The position numbers and the translations under genes are program-made. The notes below the pieces were generated by a model that ran no database searches, was not told the DNA's origin, and saw only the letters and a list, made by a program, of their open reading frames with translations. Positions 1 through 8,021 of a stretch of DNA of 21,423 nucleotides are shown here, piece by piece. Source of the stretch: an uncultured Caulobacter sp. (GTDB lineage: Bacteria; Pseudomonadota; Alphaproteobacteria; Caulobacterales; Caulobacteraceae); NCBI GenBank assembly GCA_937991555.1, contig CALKHU010000255.1:1-21423 (forward strand), in the 5' to 3' direction. Each line of letters starts with the position of its first letter. Within the stretch, counting starts at the first letter, position 1.

Positions 1-1290
1 GTCGGTGGCGGCGCGCTCCTGGCGCTGGGTGATGCGCTCGGTGACGCGGGCCACCTGCTCGCCGACCTCGTCGATCGCCAGGGCGCCGCGGCGCTCGGAG
101 TTGGCGATCCGCTCGGCGAGCCGCTCGGCGATCCGGGCGATTTCCGAACCGAGCTTCTCCAGCGCCTGGGCCTGGGCGGTGTCGGCCCGGTTCAGCTTCT
201 GCTCGACGGCGGCCGCGATGCGCGCGACCTCGCCGCCGACCTGCTCGATCGCGTCGGCGCCGCGGTTCTCGACGCCCTGGACGCGACGGCTGAGGTTGTC
301 CGCCATGCTGACCATCTCCCGGCCGACGCGCTCGATCGCCTGGGCCGAGCGGGTCTCGGCGGCCGCCACGTGCTGCGCCATCTCCGACAGCCTGCGGTCC
401 ATCCGGTCGAAGCGGGCCTCGGCGGATTCGGCCAGCTTGGCGGCCAGTTCGGCGCGGGTCGCCTCCATCCGCCGGGTGAGGTCGGCGGCCAGCGCCTCGA
501 GTCGCTCGGCCGCGCCGCCCGCCTCGACCGCCTTCAGCCGCCGATCCAGCGCGACGAAGGAGGCGCCAAGGTCGCGCAGGGCGTCGGTCGTGCGCCCCTC
601 GGCGGCTTCCAGCCGCTCGGCCACGCGGGCGGCGACGGCCTCGACGAGACCGGACGGGTCGGCCTTTTCGATCTCGGCGACACGGGACTCGATAGCGGCG
701 AGGGCTTCACGCGTCCGCGCCTCGCCGTCGTAGAACTGCCCGGCGACCTTACCCAGCATGCCTTCGAGCGACCGCAGCGCCTCGGCCGAGCGGGGCCCCG
801 CGGCCTCCTGCTCGACACGGCGCAGGCGGTCGCCGGTCCGGCCGGCTTCGGTGCGGATGTCGTCCACGGCGCCTTCGAAACGCGCGGCGACGGCGACCTG
901 TTCGCGCTCGGCGGCCTCCAGTCTGGCCAGGGCGCCGCGTACGGACTGGTCAATGCCGCTGATCGCCAGGGTCGAGCGCTGCTCGGCGGCCTCGATCCGG
1001 GCGGTCAGGCGCTCGATGGCGTCGGCGACCTTGCCGACCTCGTCGGCGGGATGGTTGGGGATCTCGTAGCGGGGCGCGGCGGACTCGCGGCCGACCACGA
1101 TCGGGCCGGCGTCCACAGGGTCGAAGGCGTGCTCGGCGGAGAGGTCCGGCGCGGCCGGCGCCTCGCCCTCGACGATCATGCGGTTCAGCCACTCGCCGAG
1201 AGTCATGCCGGAGCGGCGGGCGAGATCCTTGGCGATCTCCCGCGCCTTGGGGTCGATCCCCTTAACGCTCCAAGGCGCCCCCGCCGTCAT
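1..1290 (-). CDS. podJ: PodJ-like polar localization factor, N-terminal 430 residues (gene continues past base 1)
   Basis: An uninterrupted minus-strand frame runs from ATG at 1290 to the window edge (430 codons, no stop). A clear GGAGGT ribosome-binding site lies at 1300-1305. Residues 8-40 (WSVKGIDPKAREIAKDLARR and on to LGEWLNRMI) match, from memory, the conserved start of Caulobacter PodJ and related SEL1-repeat proteins. PodJ is an inner-membrane scaffold that marks the new (flagellar) pole and recruits polar factors. Residues 90-430 are Ala/Glu/Arg-rich coiled coil. They end in four tandem 29-residue repeats (312-340, 341-369, 370-398, 399-427) with core A-I-x-x-V-G-x-E-V-A-R-I. The transmembrane segment, SEL1 repeats and peptidoglycan-binding domain expected further on would lie outside the window, so PodJ cannot be separated from another SEL1-type coiled-coil protein here. 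Frames on the opposite strand are shadows. Confidence 0.72.
   Translation of the reverse strand, partial: MTAGAPWSVKGIDPKAREIAKDLARRSGMTLGEWLNRMIVEGEAPAAPDLSAEHAFDPVDAGPIVVGRESAAPRYEIPNHPADEVGKVADAIERLTARIEAAEQRSTLAISGIDQSVRGALARLEAAEREQVAVAARFEGAVDDIRTEAGRTGDRLRRVEQEAAGPRSAEALRSLEGMLGKVAGQFYDGEARTREALAAIESRVAEIEKADPSGLVEAVAARVAERLEAAEGRTTDALRDLGASFVALDRRLKAVEAGGAAERLEALAADLTRRMEATRAELAAKLAESAEARFDRMDRRLSEMAQHVAAAETRSAQAIERVGREMVSMADNLSRRVQGVENRGADAIEQVGGEVARIAAAVEQKLNRADTAQAQALEKLGSEIARIAERLAERIANSERRGALAIDEVGEQVARVTERITQRQERAATD
10..357 (-). repeat. Four tandem 87-bp coding repeats in the podJ-like gene
   Basis: Residues 312-427 of the PodJ-like protein fall into four successive 29-residue units, starting ETRSAQAI, ENRGADAI, DTAQAQAL and ERRGALAI. 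Each has VG (or LG) four residues after the Ile/Leu and then an E-(V/I/M)-x-x-(I/V/M) core. The unit is four heptads plus one residue, a pattern fitting a long, slightly underwound coiled coil. A related unit (EQRSTLAISGIDQSV) occurs near residue 103, so the array probably grew by internal duplication and may go on beyond base 1. Confidence 0.7.
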
Positions 1291-1292
1291 CC

Positions 1293-1297
1293 GAATC
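1293..1297. promoter_or_regulatory. GANTC (CcrM-type methylation) site just upstream of podJ start
   Basis: GAATC on the plus strand (GATTC on the coding strand) ends three bases before the podJ-like ATG, between the ribosome-binding site and the start codon. In Caulobacter, CcrM methylates GANTC and GcrA uses methylated sites at cell-cycle promoters. I recall podJ being among the GcrA-controlled genes. The site is a 5-mer, so chance is a real alternative. Another GAATC lies at 3320-3324 before the mprF-like start. Confidence 0.3.
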
Positions 1298-1322
1298 GCA
1301 CCTCCGGCACTCCAGATGGAAC

Positions 1323-1360
1323 GCTAGCCACCCACCCCTAGTGTGTAAACGCGAGGTTAA
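1323..1360 (-). promoter_or_regulatory. Candidate CtrA-type promoter for the podJ-like gene
   Basis: Read on the minus strand, TTAA-N7-TTTA (1360-1346) differs from the CtrA consensus TTAA-N7-TTAA by one base. After 17 bases it is followed by GCTAGC (1328-1323), which resembles the GCTA-type -10 of Caulobacter promoters. This is the usual arrangement at CtrA-regulated promoters, where the box covers the -35 region. It lies about 35-70 bp before the podJ-like start. The box is nearly symmetrical, so it could also influence the divergent small gene. Inferred from motif match and spacing only. Confidence 0.4.
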
Positions 1361-1436
1361 CCCCAAATCTTGCGGCCGCGACGATTTGCTGTGGATGACG
1401 CTTGCGGACCGCCCGCGGGTCGGCCATCTGGCCGGA

Positions 1437-1643
1437 ATGTCCCTGACCACGACCCTCGTCGCCGCCCTGGCCCTCGTGGCGCTGGCCGTCTTCGCCGGCT
1501 GGCGCGGGGCGCAGCCGCCGGACCTGGCCAAGGGCGTCCGGATGGTCCCCTGGCGGGGGGTGATGCTCACCGCGTCACTGGGCGCGATGCTGCTGCTGGT
1601 GCATGTGATCAACCTGCTCGGGTTCACCACGGGCCGGCCCTGA
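1437..1643 (+). CDS. Small two-helix inner-membrane protein of unknown function
   Basis: This 68-residue protein begins MSLTTTLVAALALVALAVFA. It has a first hydrophobic helix at about residues 4-20, a short basic/polar loop (GWRGAQPPDLAKGVRMVPWRG) and a second helix at about 40-58 (VMLTASLGAMLLLVHVINLL). I chose ATG 1437 because it places the first helix at the N terminus. An in-frame start at 1341 would add 32 polar residues from the podJ promoter region and is unlikely. The ribosome-binding site is weak. I recall similar short proteins in Caulobacteraceae but know no function. Its last 69 bases overlap the end of the mprF-like gene on the other strand. Confidence 0.6.
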   Translation: MSLTTTLVAALALVALAVFAGWRGAQPPDLAKGVRMVPWRGVMLTASLGAMLLLVHVINLLGFTTGRP

Positions 1644-3317
1644 AGCCGCTGCCGAGGCCGCCCCCGGGGCCGCCTCGGGCCGCGGCTTGCGACGGGTCAG
1701 GCCGGCCACCCCGCCGGACGACAGCAGGCCGACATCGGCCATGACCATCGGGATCTGCCATTTGTGGGGGGCGGCGACGTAGCGCGGCTGCCAGAGCGGG
1801 TCGTACTTGTCCTTGTACCGGCGCACGCCGCGGAAATTGTAGATCTCCTCGCCCCGCTCGAACAGCAGCCTGCCCACACGCGACATGATCGGCGCCAGCG
1901 GCCGGTCCTCCAGCCCCGCGAGCGGCGCCGCGCCGAAGTCGAAGGCCTGGTAGCCCTGGCCGCGGCCCCACTCGAGGAGCTCGACGAACAGGTAGTCCAT
2001 GACGTTCTTGGGCGCGCCCTCGCCATAGCGCATGAGGTCCATCGAGAAGGACTTGCGGCTGGCCGTCGGCCACAGGGTGGCGAAGGCGACGATGCGCCCC
2101 CCGACCCGGACCAGGGCGATCGGGAACTCCGCCACGTAGCGGGGCACGAAGCCGCCCAGCGAGAAGGATTTCTCGGCGCCGGAATGATGGCCCAGCCATT
2201 CGTCGGAGATCGGTTTCAGCTCCGGGATCAGCGCCGGCACGGCCTCGGGCGGCACGACCTCGAAGCTGGCGCCGCCCTCGCCGGCCTTGCGCCAGTTGCG
2301 GCGCAGCACCTCGCGGCGGCGGCCGGCCAGCGAGAAGCCGTCGAGCGGCACGGCGGCCGCCTCGCCGATCTTCTGGATCGAGAAGCCCAGTTCGACCGCG
2401 TCGGGCAGGTCCTCCGGCCCGATGCCGTAAAGGGCCGGGCGGCAGGCGTGGGCGTCGGCCAGCTCGCGGAACCGCCAGAGCAGCTCCATCCGCTCCTCGG
2501 TCCGGCCGACCGGTCCGTCCATCGCGATCCAGGAGCGCCCGCGGACGCCGAACATCAGGAAGGTCTCGCCGCTGGGCGAGAACAGGAAGCGCTTGTCGCC
2601 CAGCAGGGCCAGGTTGGAGTCCGGCTGCGACCATTCGGCCGAGCGCAGGATGGCCCGGACGCGGTGGAAGTCGGGATCGTCCTCGCCGGCGACCTTGGGG
2701 GTGGCCGGCATGGCGAACAGCCGCCAGAGGCCGAAACCGAGCAAGGCCAGGGCCGCGCCGGCGGACGAGCGGATCGCGCGTTCCACATCCTGGTCGGCGA
2801 TGACGCGCCAGACCGGCATGTCGCCGTAGTCGGCGTGCTGGAACGACCAGAAGCCGAGCAGGCCGGCGCCGAGGATCACCGCCGCCGCCGAGACCAGCCA
2901 GCCGGGCGTGATCTCCATCCGCGACAGCCGGGCCGAGCGCGGGAAGCCCGCGTGCAGCGGGGCCAGAACCAGCAGGCAGACGACCAGGACGGCCGCCTCC
3001 TCCCAGTTGAAACCCTTGAACGGGGCCAGCATGGCGGCGAGCAGAAGCGCCACCATGGTCGCCGTCCAGGCCGCGTCCAGCCGCGACCTCAGCCCGAAGG
3101 CCAGCAGCACCAGCACCAGGCCCAGCACCGAGGACAGGAAGTGGCTGGTCTCGATCAGCAGGACCGGCGCGAACCTGAGCAGGCCGAGGATGCGCGAAGG
3201 GTCCGACGGCGTCGCGCCCGACAGGATGAGCATGCCGCCCGCCGCCAGGGCCGCGATGGCGCCGACCGTCGGCGCGGCCCCGAGCAGCGCGAGTCTCAGT
3301 TCGCGAAAGAGCTGCAT
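1575..3317 (-). CDS. Short MprF-type phosphatidylglycerol aminoacyltransferase (synthase domain, no flippase domain)
   Basis: The product has 580 residues. About residues 1-215 hold five or six hydrophobic helices. The segment RFAPVLLIETSHFLSS matches the membrane region directly before the catalytic domain of MprF. About residues 216-540 form the cytosolic LPG-synthase C (DUF2156) domain, which moves an amino acid from aminoacyl-tRNA to phosphatidylglycerol. Recognisable stretches are SNLALLGDKRFLFS, SWIAMDGPVG and YNFRGVRRYKDKYDPLWQPRYV. Full-length MprF has about 850 residues, with an N-terminal eight-helix flippase. Here an in-frame TAG at 3342-3344 excludes a longer N terminus, so the flippase is absent rather than missed. 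The last ~35 residues are low-complexity and overlap the small gene at 1437-1643. The transferred amino acid (Lys, Ala or other) cannot be told. Confidence 0.85.
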   Translation of the reverse strand: MQLFRELRLALLGAAPTVGAIAALAAGGMLILSGATPSDPSRILGLLRFAPVLLIETSHFLSSVLGLVLVLLAFGLRSRLDAAWTATMVALLLAAMLAPFKGFNWEEAAVLVVCLLVLAPLHAGFPRSARLSRMEITPGWLVSAAAVILGAGLLGFWSFQHADYGDMPVWRVIADQDVERAIRSSAGAALALLGFGLWRLFAMPATPKVAGEDDPDFHRVRAILRSAEWSQPDSNLALLGDKRFLFSPSGETFLMFGVRGRSWIAMDGPVGRTEERMELLWRFRELADAHACRPALYGIGPEDLPDAVELGFSIQKIGEAAAVPLDGFSLAGRRREVLRRNWRKAGEGGASFEVVPPEAVPALIPELKPISDEWLGHHSGAEKSFSLGGFVPRYVAEFPIALVRVGGRIVAFATLWPTASRKSFSMDLMRYGEGAPKNVMDYLFVELLEWGRGQGYQAFDFGAAPLAGLEDRPLAPIMSRVGRLLFERGEEIYNFRGVRRYKDKYDPLWQPRYVAAPHKWQIPMVMADVGLLSSGGVAGLTRRKPRPEAAPGAASAAASGPARGEPEQVDHMHQQQHRAQ

Positions 3318-3391
3318 CCGAATCCCGCGTGGCCCCGCCCACTATAGCGCGTCCCGCGCGACGGCGCGCCGGGCGCGTCGCCGGAAAGTGT

Positions 3392-3409
3392 TTCGAACAA
3401 TCGTTTGAA
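3392..3409. promoter_or_regulatory. Candidate TetR-type operator, TTCGAAC-N4-GTTTGAA
   Basis: This is an inverted repeat with 7-bp arms (one mismatch) and a 4-bp spacer, directly upstream of the promoter-like elements of the first acyl-CoA dehydrogenase gene. Its core, GAAC-N4-GTTT, resembles operators of TetR-type fatty-acid regulators such as PsrA (family consensus recalled as GAAAC-N2-4-GTTTC). No such regulator gene lies in the window. The match is suggestive only. Confidence 0.3.
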
Positions 3410-3414
3410 CCCGC

Positions 3415-3440
3415 TTGCTCCCGACGCGGCGGACGCTAAG
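3415..3440 (+). promoter_or_regulatory. Candidate Caulobacter-type housekeeping promoter for the acyl-CoA dehydrogenase run
   Basis: TTGCTC (3415-3420) is followed after 14 bases by GCTAAG (3435-3440). This fits the Caulobacter sigma-73 consensus TTGAC...GCTANA well. It is about 32 bp before the ATG at 3473 and directly downstream of the palindrome at 3392-3409, so a bound repressor could block it. The call rests on motif and spacing alone. Confidence 0.4.
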
Positions 3441-3472
3441 GTGCGCCGCAACAGACCATACGGGAGGATGTC

Positions 3473-4681
<1,209 letters not shown>

Positions 4682-4702
4682 AACGCCCCGGAGCGCAGGA
4701 TC

Positions 4703-5311
4703 ATGATCGAGTTCTGGTACGAGTTCGCCTCGACCTACTCCTACCCTGCCGCCATGCGCATCGAGGCGCTGGCGGAGGAGGCCGGCGTGGCGGTCGCCTG
4801 GCGTCCGTTTCTGCTCGGTCCGCTGCTGCACGCGCAGCAGGGCATGACCGACAGCCCCTTCAACGTCGTCCCCGTCAAGGGCCAGTACATGTGGCGCGAC
4901 ATGGAGCGGGTCTGCGAGGAACAGGGCCTGCCCCTGACCCATCCCAGCCAGTTTCCGCGCAACACCCTGCTGGCCGCGCGCGTCGCCGTGGCCGGGCTGG
5001 AGGATGGCTGGACGCCGGCCTTCACCCGCCGCGTCTACGAGGCCAATTTCGTCGCCGACCAGGACATCTCGAAACCCGAGGTGCTGGCGCCGCTGCTCGA
5101 GGAGGTCGGCGCGTCGCCGGACGCGGTCTTCGCGGCCGCGCAGGGCGACAGCGTCAAGGCGCGGCTGAAGGATCACGTCGAACAGGCCCTGCGCCGCGGC
5201 GTCTTCGGCTCGCCCAGCTTCATCACCGCCGACGGAGAGCTCTTCTGGGGCAACGACCGTCTGGAACAGGCCCTTCAGTGGGCCCAACGCCATGAAAGGG
5301 CGACGGCATGA
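4703..5311 (+). CDS. DsbA-family 2-hydroxychromene-2-carboxylate isomerase-like / GST-kappa-like protein
   Basis: This 202-residue thioredoxin-fold protein has an inserted helical domain. The N terminus MIEFWYEFASTYSYPAA has Ser/Tyr where DsbA has the CxxC, as in the HCCA isomerase/GST-kappa branch, which uses glutathione rather than disulfides. The closing motif GVFGSPSFITADGELFWGND carries the cis-Pro region and the typical FWGNDR end of the family. Family members isomerise 2-hydroxychromene-2-carboxylate in naphthalene breakdown, but many catabolic gene clusters carry members with unknown substrates. It starts 21 bp after the dehydrogenase stop (AGGATC site before the ATG), so cotranscription is likely. 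Confidence 0.85.
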   Translation: MIEFWYEFASTYSYPAAMRIEALAEEAGVAVAWRPFLLGPLLHAQQGMTDSPFNVVPVKGQYMWRDMERVCEEQGLPLTHPSQFPRNTLLAARVAVAGLEDGWTPAFTRRVYEANFVADQDISKPEVLAPLLEEVGASPDAVFAAAQGDSVKARLKDHVEQALRRGVFGSPSFITADGELFWGNDRLEQALQWAQRHERATA

Positions 5312-5324
5312 TCGCCGTGCGTCC

Positions 5325-5403
5325 TTCGACACGGCCCTGCGGGCCTGCTCAGGATGACGTGTTCGGCTTACGTCATGGTGAGCAGCGCGAAGCGCGTGTC
5401 GAA
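5325..5403. repeat. REP-like composite palindrome, copy A (TTCGACA...TGTCGAA family)
   Basis: The left arm is TTCGACAC, hairpin GGCCC-tgc-GGGCC, TGCTCA, GGATGACG. After an 11-base spacer the right arm, read as reverse complement, is TTCGACAC, hairpin GCGC-ttc-GCGC, TGCTCA, CCATGACG. The arms agree except for the exchangeable inner hairpin and a GG/CC swap. The same termini occur at 13733-13761 and 18461-18550. It lies in the 129-bp gap before the second acyl-CoA dehydrogenase and falls within an N-terminal extension of that frame, which argues against starting the gene upstream of 5441. Confidence 0.75.
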
Positions 5404-5440
5404 CCACGCAAAGAAACAGGAAAGAGGGAGCACGCCTGAC

Positions 5441-6568
5441 ATGGCCGTCCTGACCGAAGAACAGACCATGCTCCGCGACGCCGCCAAGAGCTGGGCGCAG
5501 GAGTCCTCCCCGGTGAGCAAGCTGCGCGCGCTGCGCGACAGCGGCTCGGGCGCGCCGTTCGACGCCGCCGCCTGGGCGGAGATCGGCCAGATGGGCTGGG
5601 CCGGCGTGATCGTGCCGGAAGCGTTCGGCGGCTCGGAGTTCGGCTACCTCAGCCTGGGCCTCATCCTTGAGGAGACCGGCCGCACCCTGACCGCCTCGCC
5701 GCTGCTCTCGACCGCCCTCATCGGCGCCAGCGCCCTGACCCTGGCCGGCAGCGACGCCCAGCAGGCCGCCTGGCTGCCGAAGATCGCCGAAGGTTCGGCG
5801 GTGACCGCCCTGGCTGTCGACGAGTCCTCGCACCACGCGCCCGAGCGCGTCGCCCTGAAGGCCGAGAAGACCGGCGACGGCTACGCCCTGACCGGCAAGA
5901 AGACCTTCGTCATCGACGGCGACGCCGCCGACCTGCTGATCGTGGCGGCCCGCACCAGCGGCAAGCCGGGCGAGACGGCGGGGATCACGATGTTCCTCGT
6001 CGACCCGAACGCCGCCGGCGTGACCCGCAAGCACCTGGCGCTGGCCGACAGCCGCGGCGCAGCCGAGATCACCTTCGACGGCGCGGCCGGCGAAGTGCTG
6101 GGCGCCGTCGACAAGGGCTGGGATGTGCTGGAGCCGGTGCTCGACCGCGCCCGCATCGGCCTCGCCGCCGAGATGCTGGGCAGCGCCATGCAGGCGTTCG
6201 AGATCACGCTCGAGTACCTGAAGACCCGCACCCAGTTCGGCCAGCTGATCGGCGCCTTCCAGTCGCTGCAGCACCGCGCGGCCAAGATGTTCACCGATCT
6301 GGAGACCACCCGCTCCTGCATCGAGGCGGCGCTGGAACAGCTCGACTCCGGCGCTGCGGACAACCGCGCCGCCGCCTCCCTGGCCAAGGGCAAGGCGAGC
6401 GAACTGGCGCACCTGGTCACCAACGAGATGGTCCAGATGCACGGCGGCATCGGCCAGACCGACGCCCACGACGCCGGCCTGTTCCTCAAGCGCGCCCGCG
6501 TAGCCGAGCAGCTGTTCGGCGGCGCCGGCTATCACCGCGACCGCTACGCCACGGTGCTGGGCTTCTAG
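5441..6568 (+). CDS. Acyl-CoA dehydrogenase family protein, probably non-catalytic partner subunit
   Basis: The protein has 375 residues from ATG 5441, preceded by GAGGGAG. An upstream in-frame start (5354) would translate the palindromic repeat and is rejected. The fold is clear: the GWAGVIVPEAFGGSEFGYL start of the middle domain and the C-domain flavin/tetramer motif RTQFGQLIGAFQSLQHRAAKM. Catalytic features are missing. The usual TEPxAGSD strand reads ALAVDESSHHAP, the IVD-position Glu is Ala in VLDRARIGLAAE, and the MCAD-position Glu is Gly in LFGGAGYH. That pattern, and the length, match the non-catalytic subunits (ChsE5/FadE27 type) of alpha2beta2 acyl-CoA dehydrogenases in mycobacterial sterol breakdown. 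The likely partner is the gene at 3473. The pairing is an inference. Confidence 0.88.
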   Translation: MAVLTEEQTMLRDAAKSWAQESSPVSKLRALRDSGSGAPFDAAAWAEIGQMGWAGVIVPEAFGGSEFGYLSLGLILEETGRTLTASPLLSTALIGASALTLAGSDAQQAAWLPKIAEGSAVTALAVDESSHHAPERVALKAEKTGDGYALTGKKTFVIDGDAADLLIVAARTSGKPGETAGITMFLVDPNAAGVTRKHLALADSRGAAEITFDGAAGEVLGAVDKGWDVLEPVLDRARIGLAAEMLGSAMQAFEITLEYLKTRTQFGQLIGAFQSLQHRAAKMFTDLETTRSCIEAALEQLDSGAADNRAAASLAKGKASELAHLVTNEMVQMHGGIGQTDAHDAGLFLKRARVAEQLFGGAGYHRDRYATVLGF

Positions 6569-6569
6569 C

Positions 6570-7406
6570 ATGAACGTTGCCGGCGCCGTCGTGGTCGTCA
6601 CGGGCGGAGCCTCGGGCATCGGCCTGGGGATCGGCAGGGCGCTGGCGGCGCGCGGGGCGAAGGTGATCCTCGCCGACATCGAGGCCGGGCGGGCCGGCGA
6701 GGCTGCCCGCGGCCTTGTCGCCGAGGGCTTCGACGTCGTCGGCATGCACCTCGACGTCATCGACGAGGCCGGCTGGCGGACGCTCGCCGACCGGGCCGCG
6801 GCCCAGTGGGACCGGCCTGTCCAGCTGCTGTTCAACAACGCCGGCGTCGGCGCGCCCGGGACCGTGCACGGCGTCTCGCGCCAGACCTGGGACTGGGTGT
6901 TCAAGGTCAATGTCGAGGGGGTCTACCTCGGGGTCCGCACCTTCGCGCCGCGCATGCTGGAGAGCGGCCTGCCCTGCCGGATCGTCAACACGGCGTCGGA
7001 GCATGCGCTGGGCCTGCCCGACAGCGTCACCGGCGGCATCTCGGCCGCCTACACCTCGGCCAAGCACGCGGTGATGGGCTACAGCCTCTGCGCCCGCCGC
7101 GATTTCGAGGGGACCAACATCGGCGTCGGGGTGATCTGCCCGGGCCCCGTCGCCACCGACATCTGGAACAGCTTCCGCAACCGCCACGACGGGTTCGGCG
7201 GCGCCCGTCCGCTGGTGGTCGAGGGCGAGATCCCGATGTCGAGGAACCTGCCCTTCGAGACCGCCGGCGCGCGCATCGTCGAGCAGCTGGAGGCAGGTGC
7301 GTTCTTCATCTTCACCAATGGCCCGAACGAGGCCGCGGTCATCGAGCGCTACCAGGCCGAGGTCACCGCCACGATCACGGCCTTCCGGGAACGTTACCCG
7401 GACTGA
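6570..7406 (+). CDS. SDR family NAD(P)-dependent oxidoreductase
   Basis: This 278-residue classical short-chain dehydrogenase has the cofactor motif TGGASGIG (11-18), NNAG (89-92), catalytic Ser143 (NTAS), Tyr161 and Lys165 (YTSAK). After the cofactor-binding strand, LADIEAG carries an acidic residue (Asp36), favouring NAD(H). The insert between Ser and Tyr is a few residues longer than usual. The ATG at 6570 begins one base after the dehydrogenase stop, so the two are almost certainly co-translated. It probably oxidises a hydroxy intermediate of the same pathway; the substrate is not deducible. Confidence 0.9.
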   Translation: MNVAGAVVVVTGGASGIGLGIGRALAARGAKVILADIEAGRAGEAARGLVAEGFDVVGMHLDVIDEAGWRTLADRAAAQWDRPVQLLFNNAGVGAPGTVHGVSRQTWDWVFKVNVEGVYLGVRTFAPRMLESGLPCRIVNTASEHALGLPDSVTGGISAAYTSAKHAVMGYSLCARRDFEGTNIGVGVICPGPVATDIWNSFRNRHDGFGGARPLVVEGEIPMSRNLPFETAGARIVEQLEAGAFFIFTNGPNEAAVIERYQAEVTATITAFRERYPD

Positions 7407-7466
7407 CCGGAACCGCTCACTCCCGCCCGGGTTCTCCCCTGCAACTCAAGCGCAAGGGAGAGCTCG

Positions 7467-7967
7467 ATGAGCACCGACATGAACGACGCGGACGCCGTCC
7501 GTGACCGCCTCTGGAAAGAGATCGACGACGACAACGGCACGGTGATGCTGGGTGCGCACACGCACCCGATGCAGCACTTCCAGCCGATGACCGCCTTCTG
7601 TGAGCCCGACGAAGGCAAGGTCTGGTTTTTCACCCGCGCCGACACCGACCTCGCCCGCTCGATCGCGGAAGGCAAGGGCGCGATGATGGTCGTGCAGCGG
7701 ACGCGCTTCCAGGCCTGCGTGGCGGGCGAACTGACGCTGCAGCACGATGTCGACCGCATCGAGAAGTACTGGAACCCGGTCGTCGCGGCCTGGTATCCGG
7801 AGGGCAAGGCCGACCCTCGCCTGACGCTGCTGTGCCTCGACGTCAGCGACGCCCAGGTGTGGCTGAACGAAGCCGGCCCGGTGAAGTTCGCCTGGGAGAT
7901 CGCCAAGGCCAACGCGACCGGCTCCACCCCGGACGTCGGCGGCAGTCGCCGCGTCGACCTGCATTGA
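7467..7967 (+). CDS. Pyridoxamine 5'-phosphate oxidase-like (general stress protein 26 type) protein
   Basis: The protein has 166 residues, with a clear GGGAGAG site before ATG 7467. The split-barrel flavin-binding fold is recognised from NGTVMLGAHTHPMQHFQPMTAF, the strand KVWFFTRADTDLARSIAEGKGAMMV and the KYWNPVVAAWYPEGKADPRLTLL segment typical of the stress-protein 26 group. Members bind FMN, F420 or heme-related ligands, and most have no known reaction. It follows the SDR by 60 bp on the same strand and ends at a strong hairpin. Confidence 0.82.
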   Translation: MSTDMNDADAVRDRLWKEIDDDNGTVMLGAHTHPMQHFQPMTAFCEPDEGKVWFFTRADTDLARSIAEGKGAMMVVQRTRFQACVAGELTLQHDVDRIEKYWNPVVAAWYPEGKADPRLTLLCLDVSDAQVWLNEAGPVKFAWEIAKANATGSTPDVGGSRRVDLH

Positions 7968-7976
7968 CCGGCGCGC

Positions 7977-8014
7977 CGCCGCCATTTCATACGCAGCCGT
8001 ATGAAATGGCGGCG
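7977..8014. terminator. Strong hairpin between convergent genes (bidirectional terminator candidate)
   Basis: A perfect 17-bp stem (7977-7993 with 7998-8014, cgccgccatttcatacg and its complement) has a 4-base loop, CAGC. It lies between the stop of the PNPOx-like gene (7967) and the stop of the aldo/keto reductase (8024). There is no T-tract on either side, so it is either a terminator working without one or an mRNA 3'-end stabiliser. Confidence 0.7.
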
Positions 8015-8021
8015 CGCGGCC

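Noticed and set aside
370..1341. Plus-strand open frame of 323 codons, and a second at 5-733, over the left end
   Set aside because: Both are antisense to the PodJ-like coiled-coil gene, which has a good ribosome-binding site and a known N-terminal motif. The 87-bp repeat and high GC explain the open shadow frames.
5354..5440. Possible 29-residue N-terminal extension of the second acyl-CoA dehydrogenase
   Set aside because: It would be translated from the palindromic repeat. The ATG at 5441 has its own ribosome-binding site and matches the usual family start.
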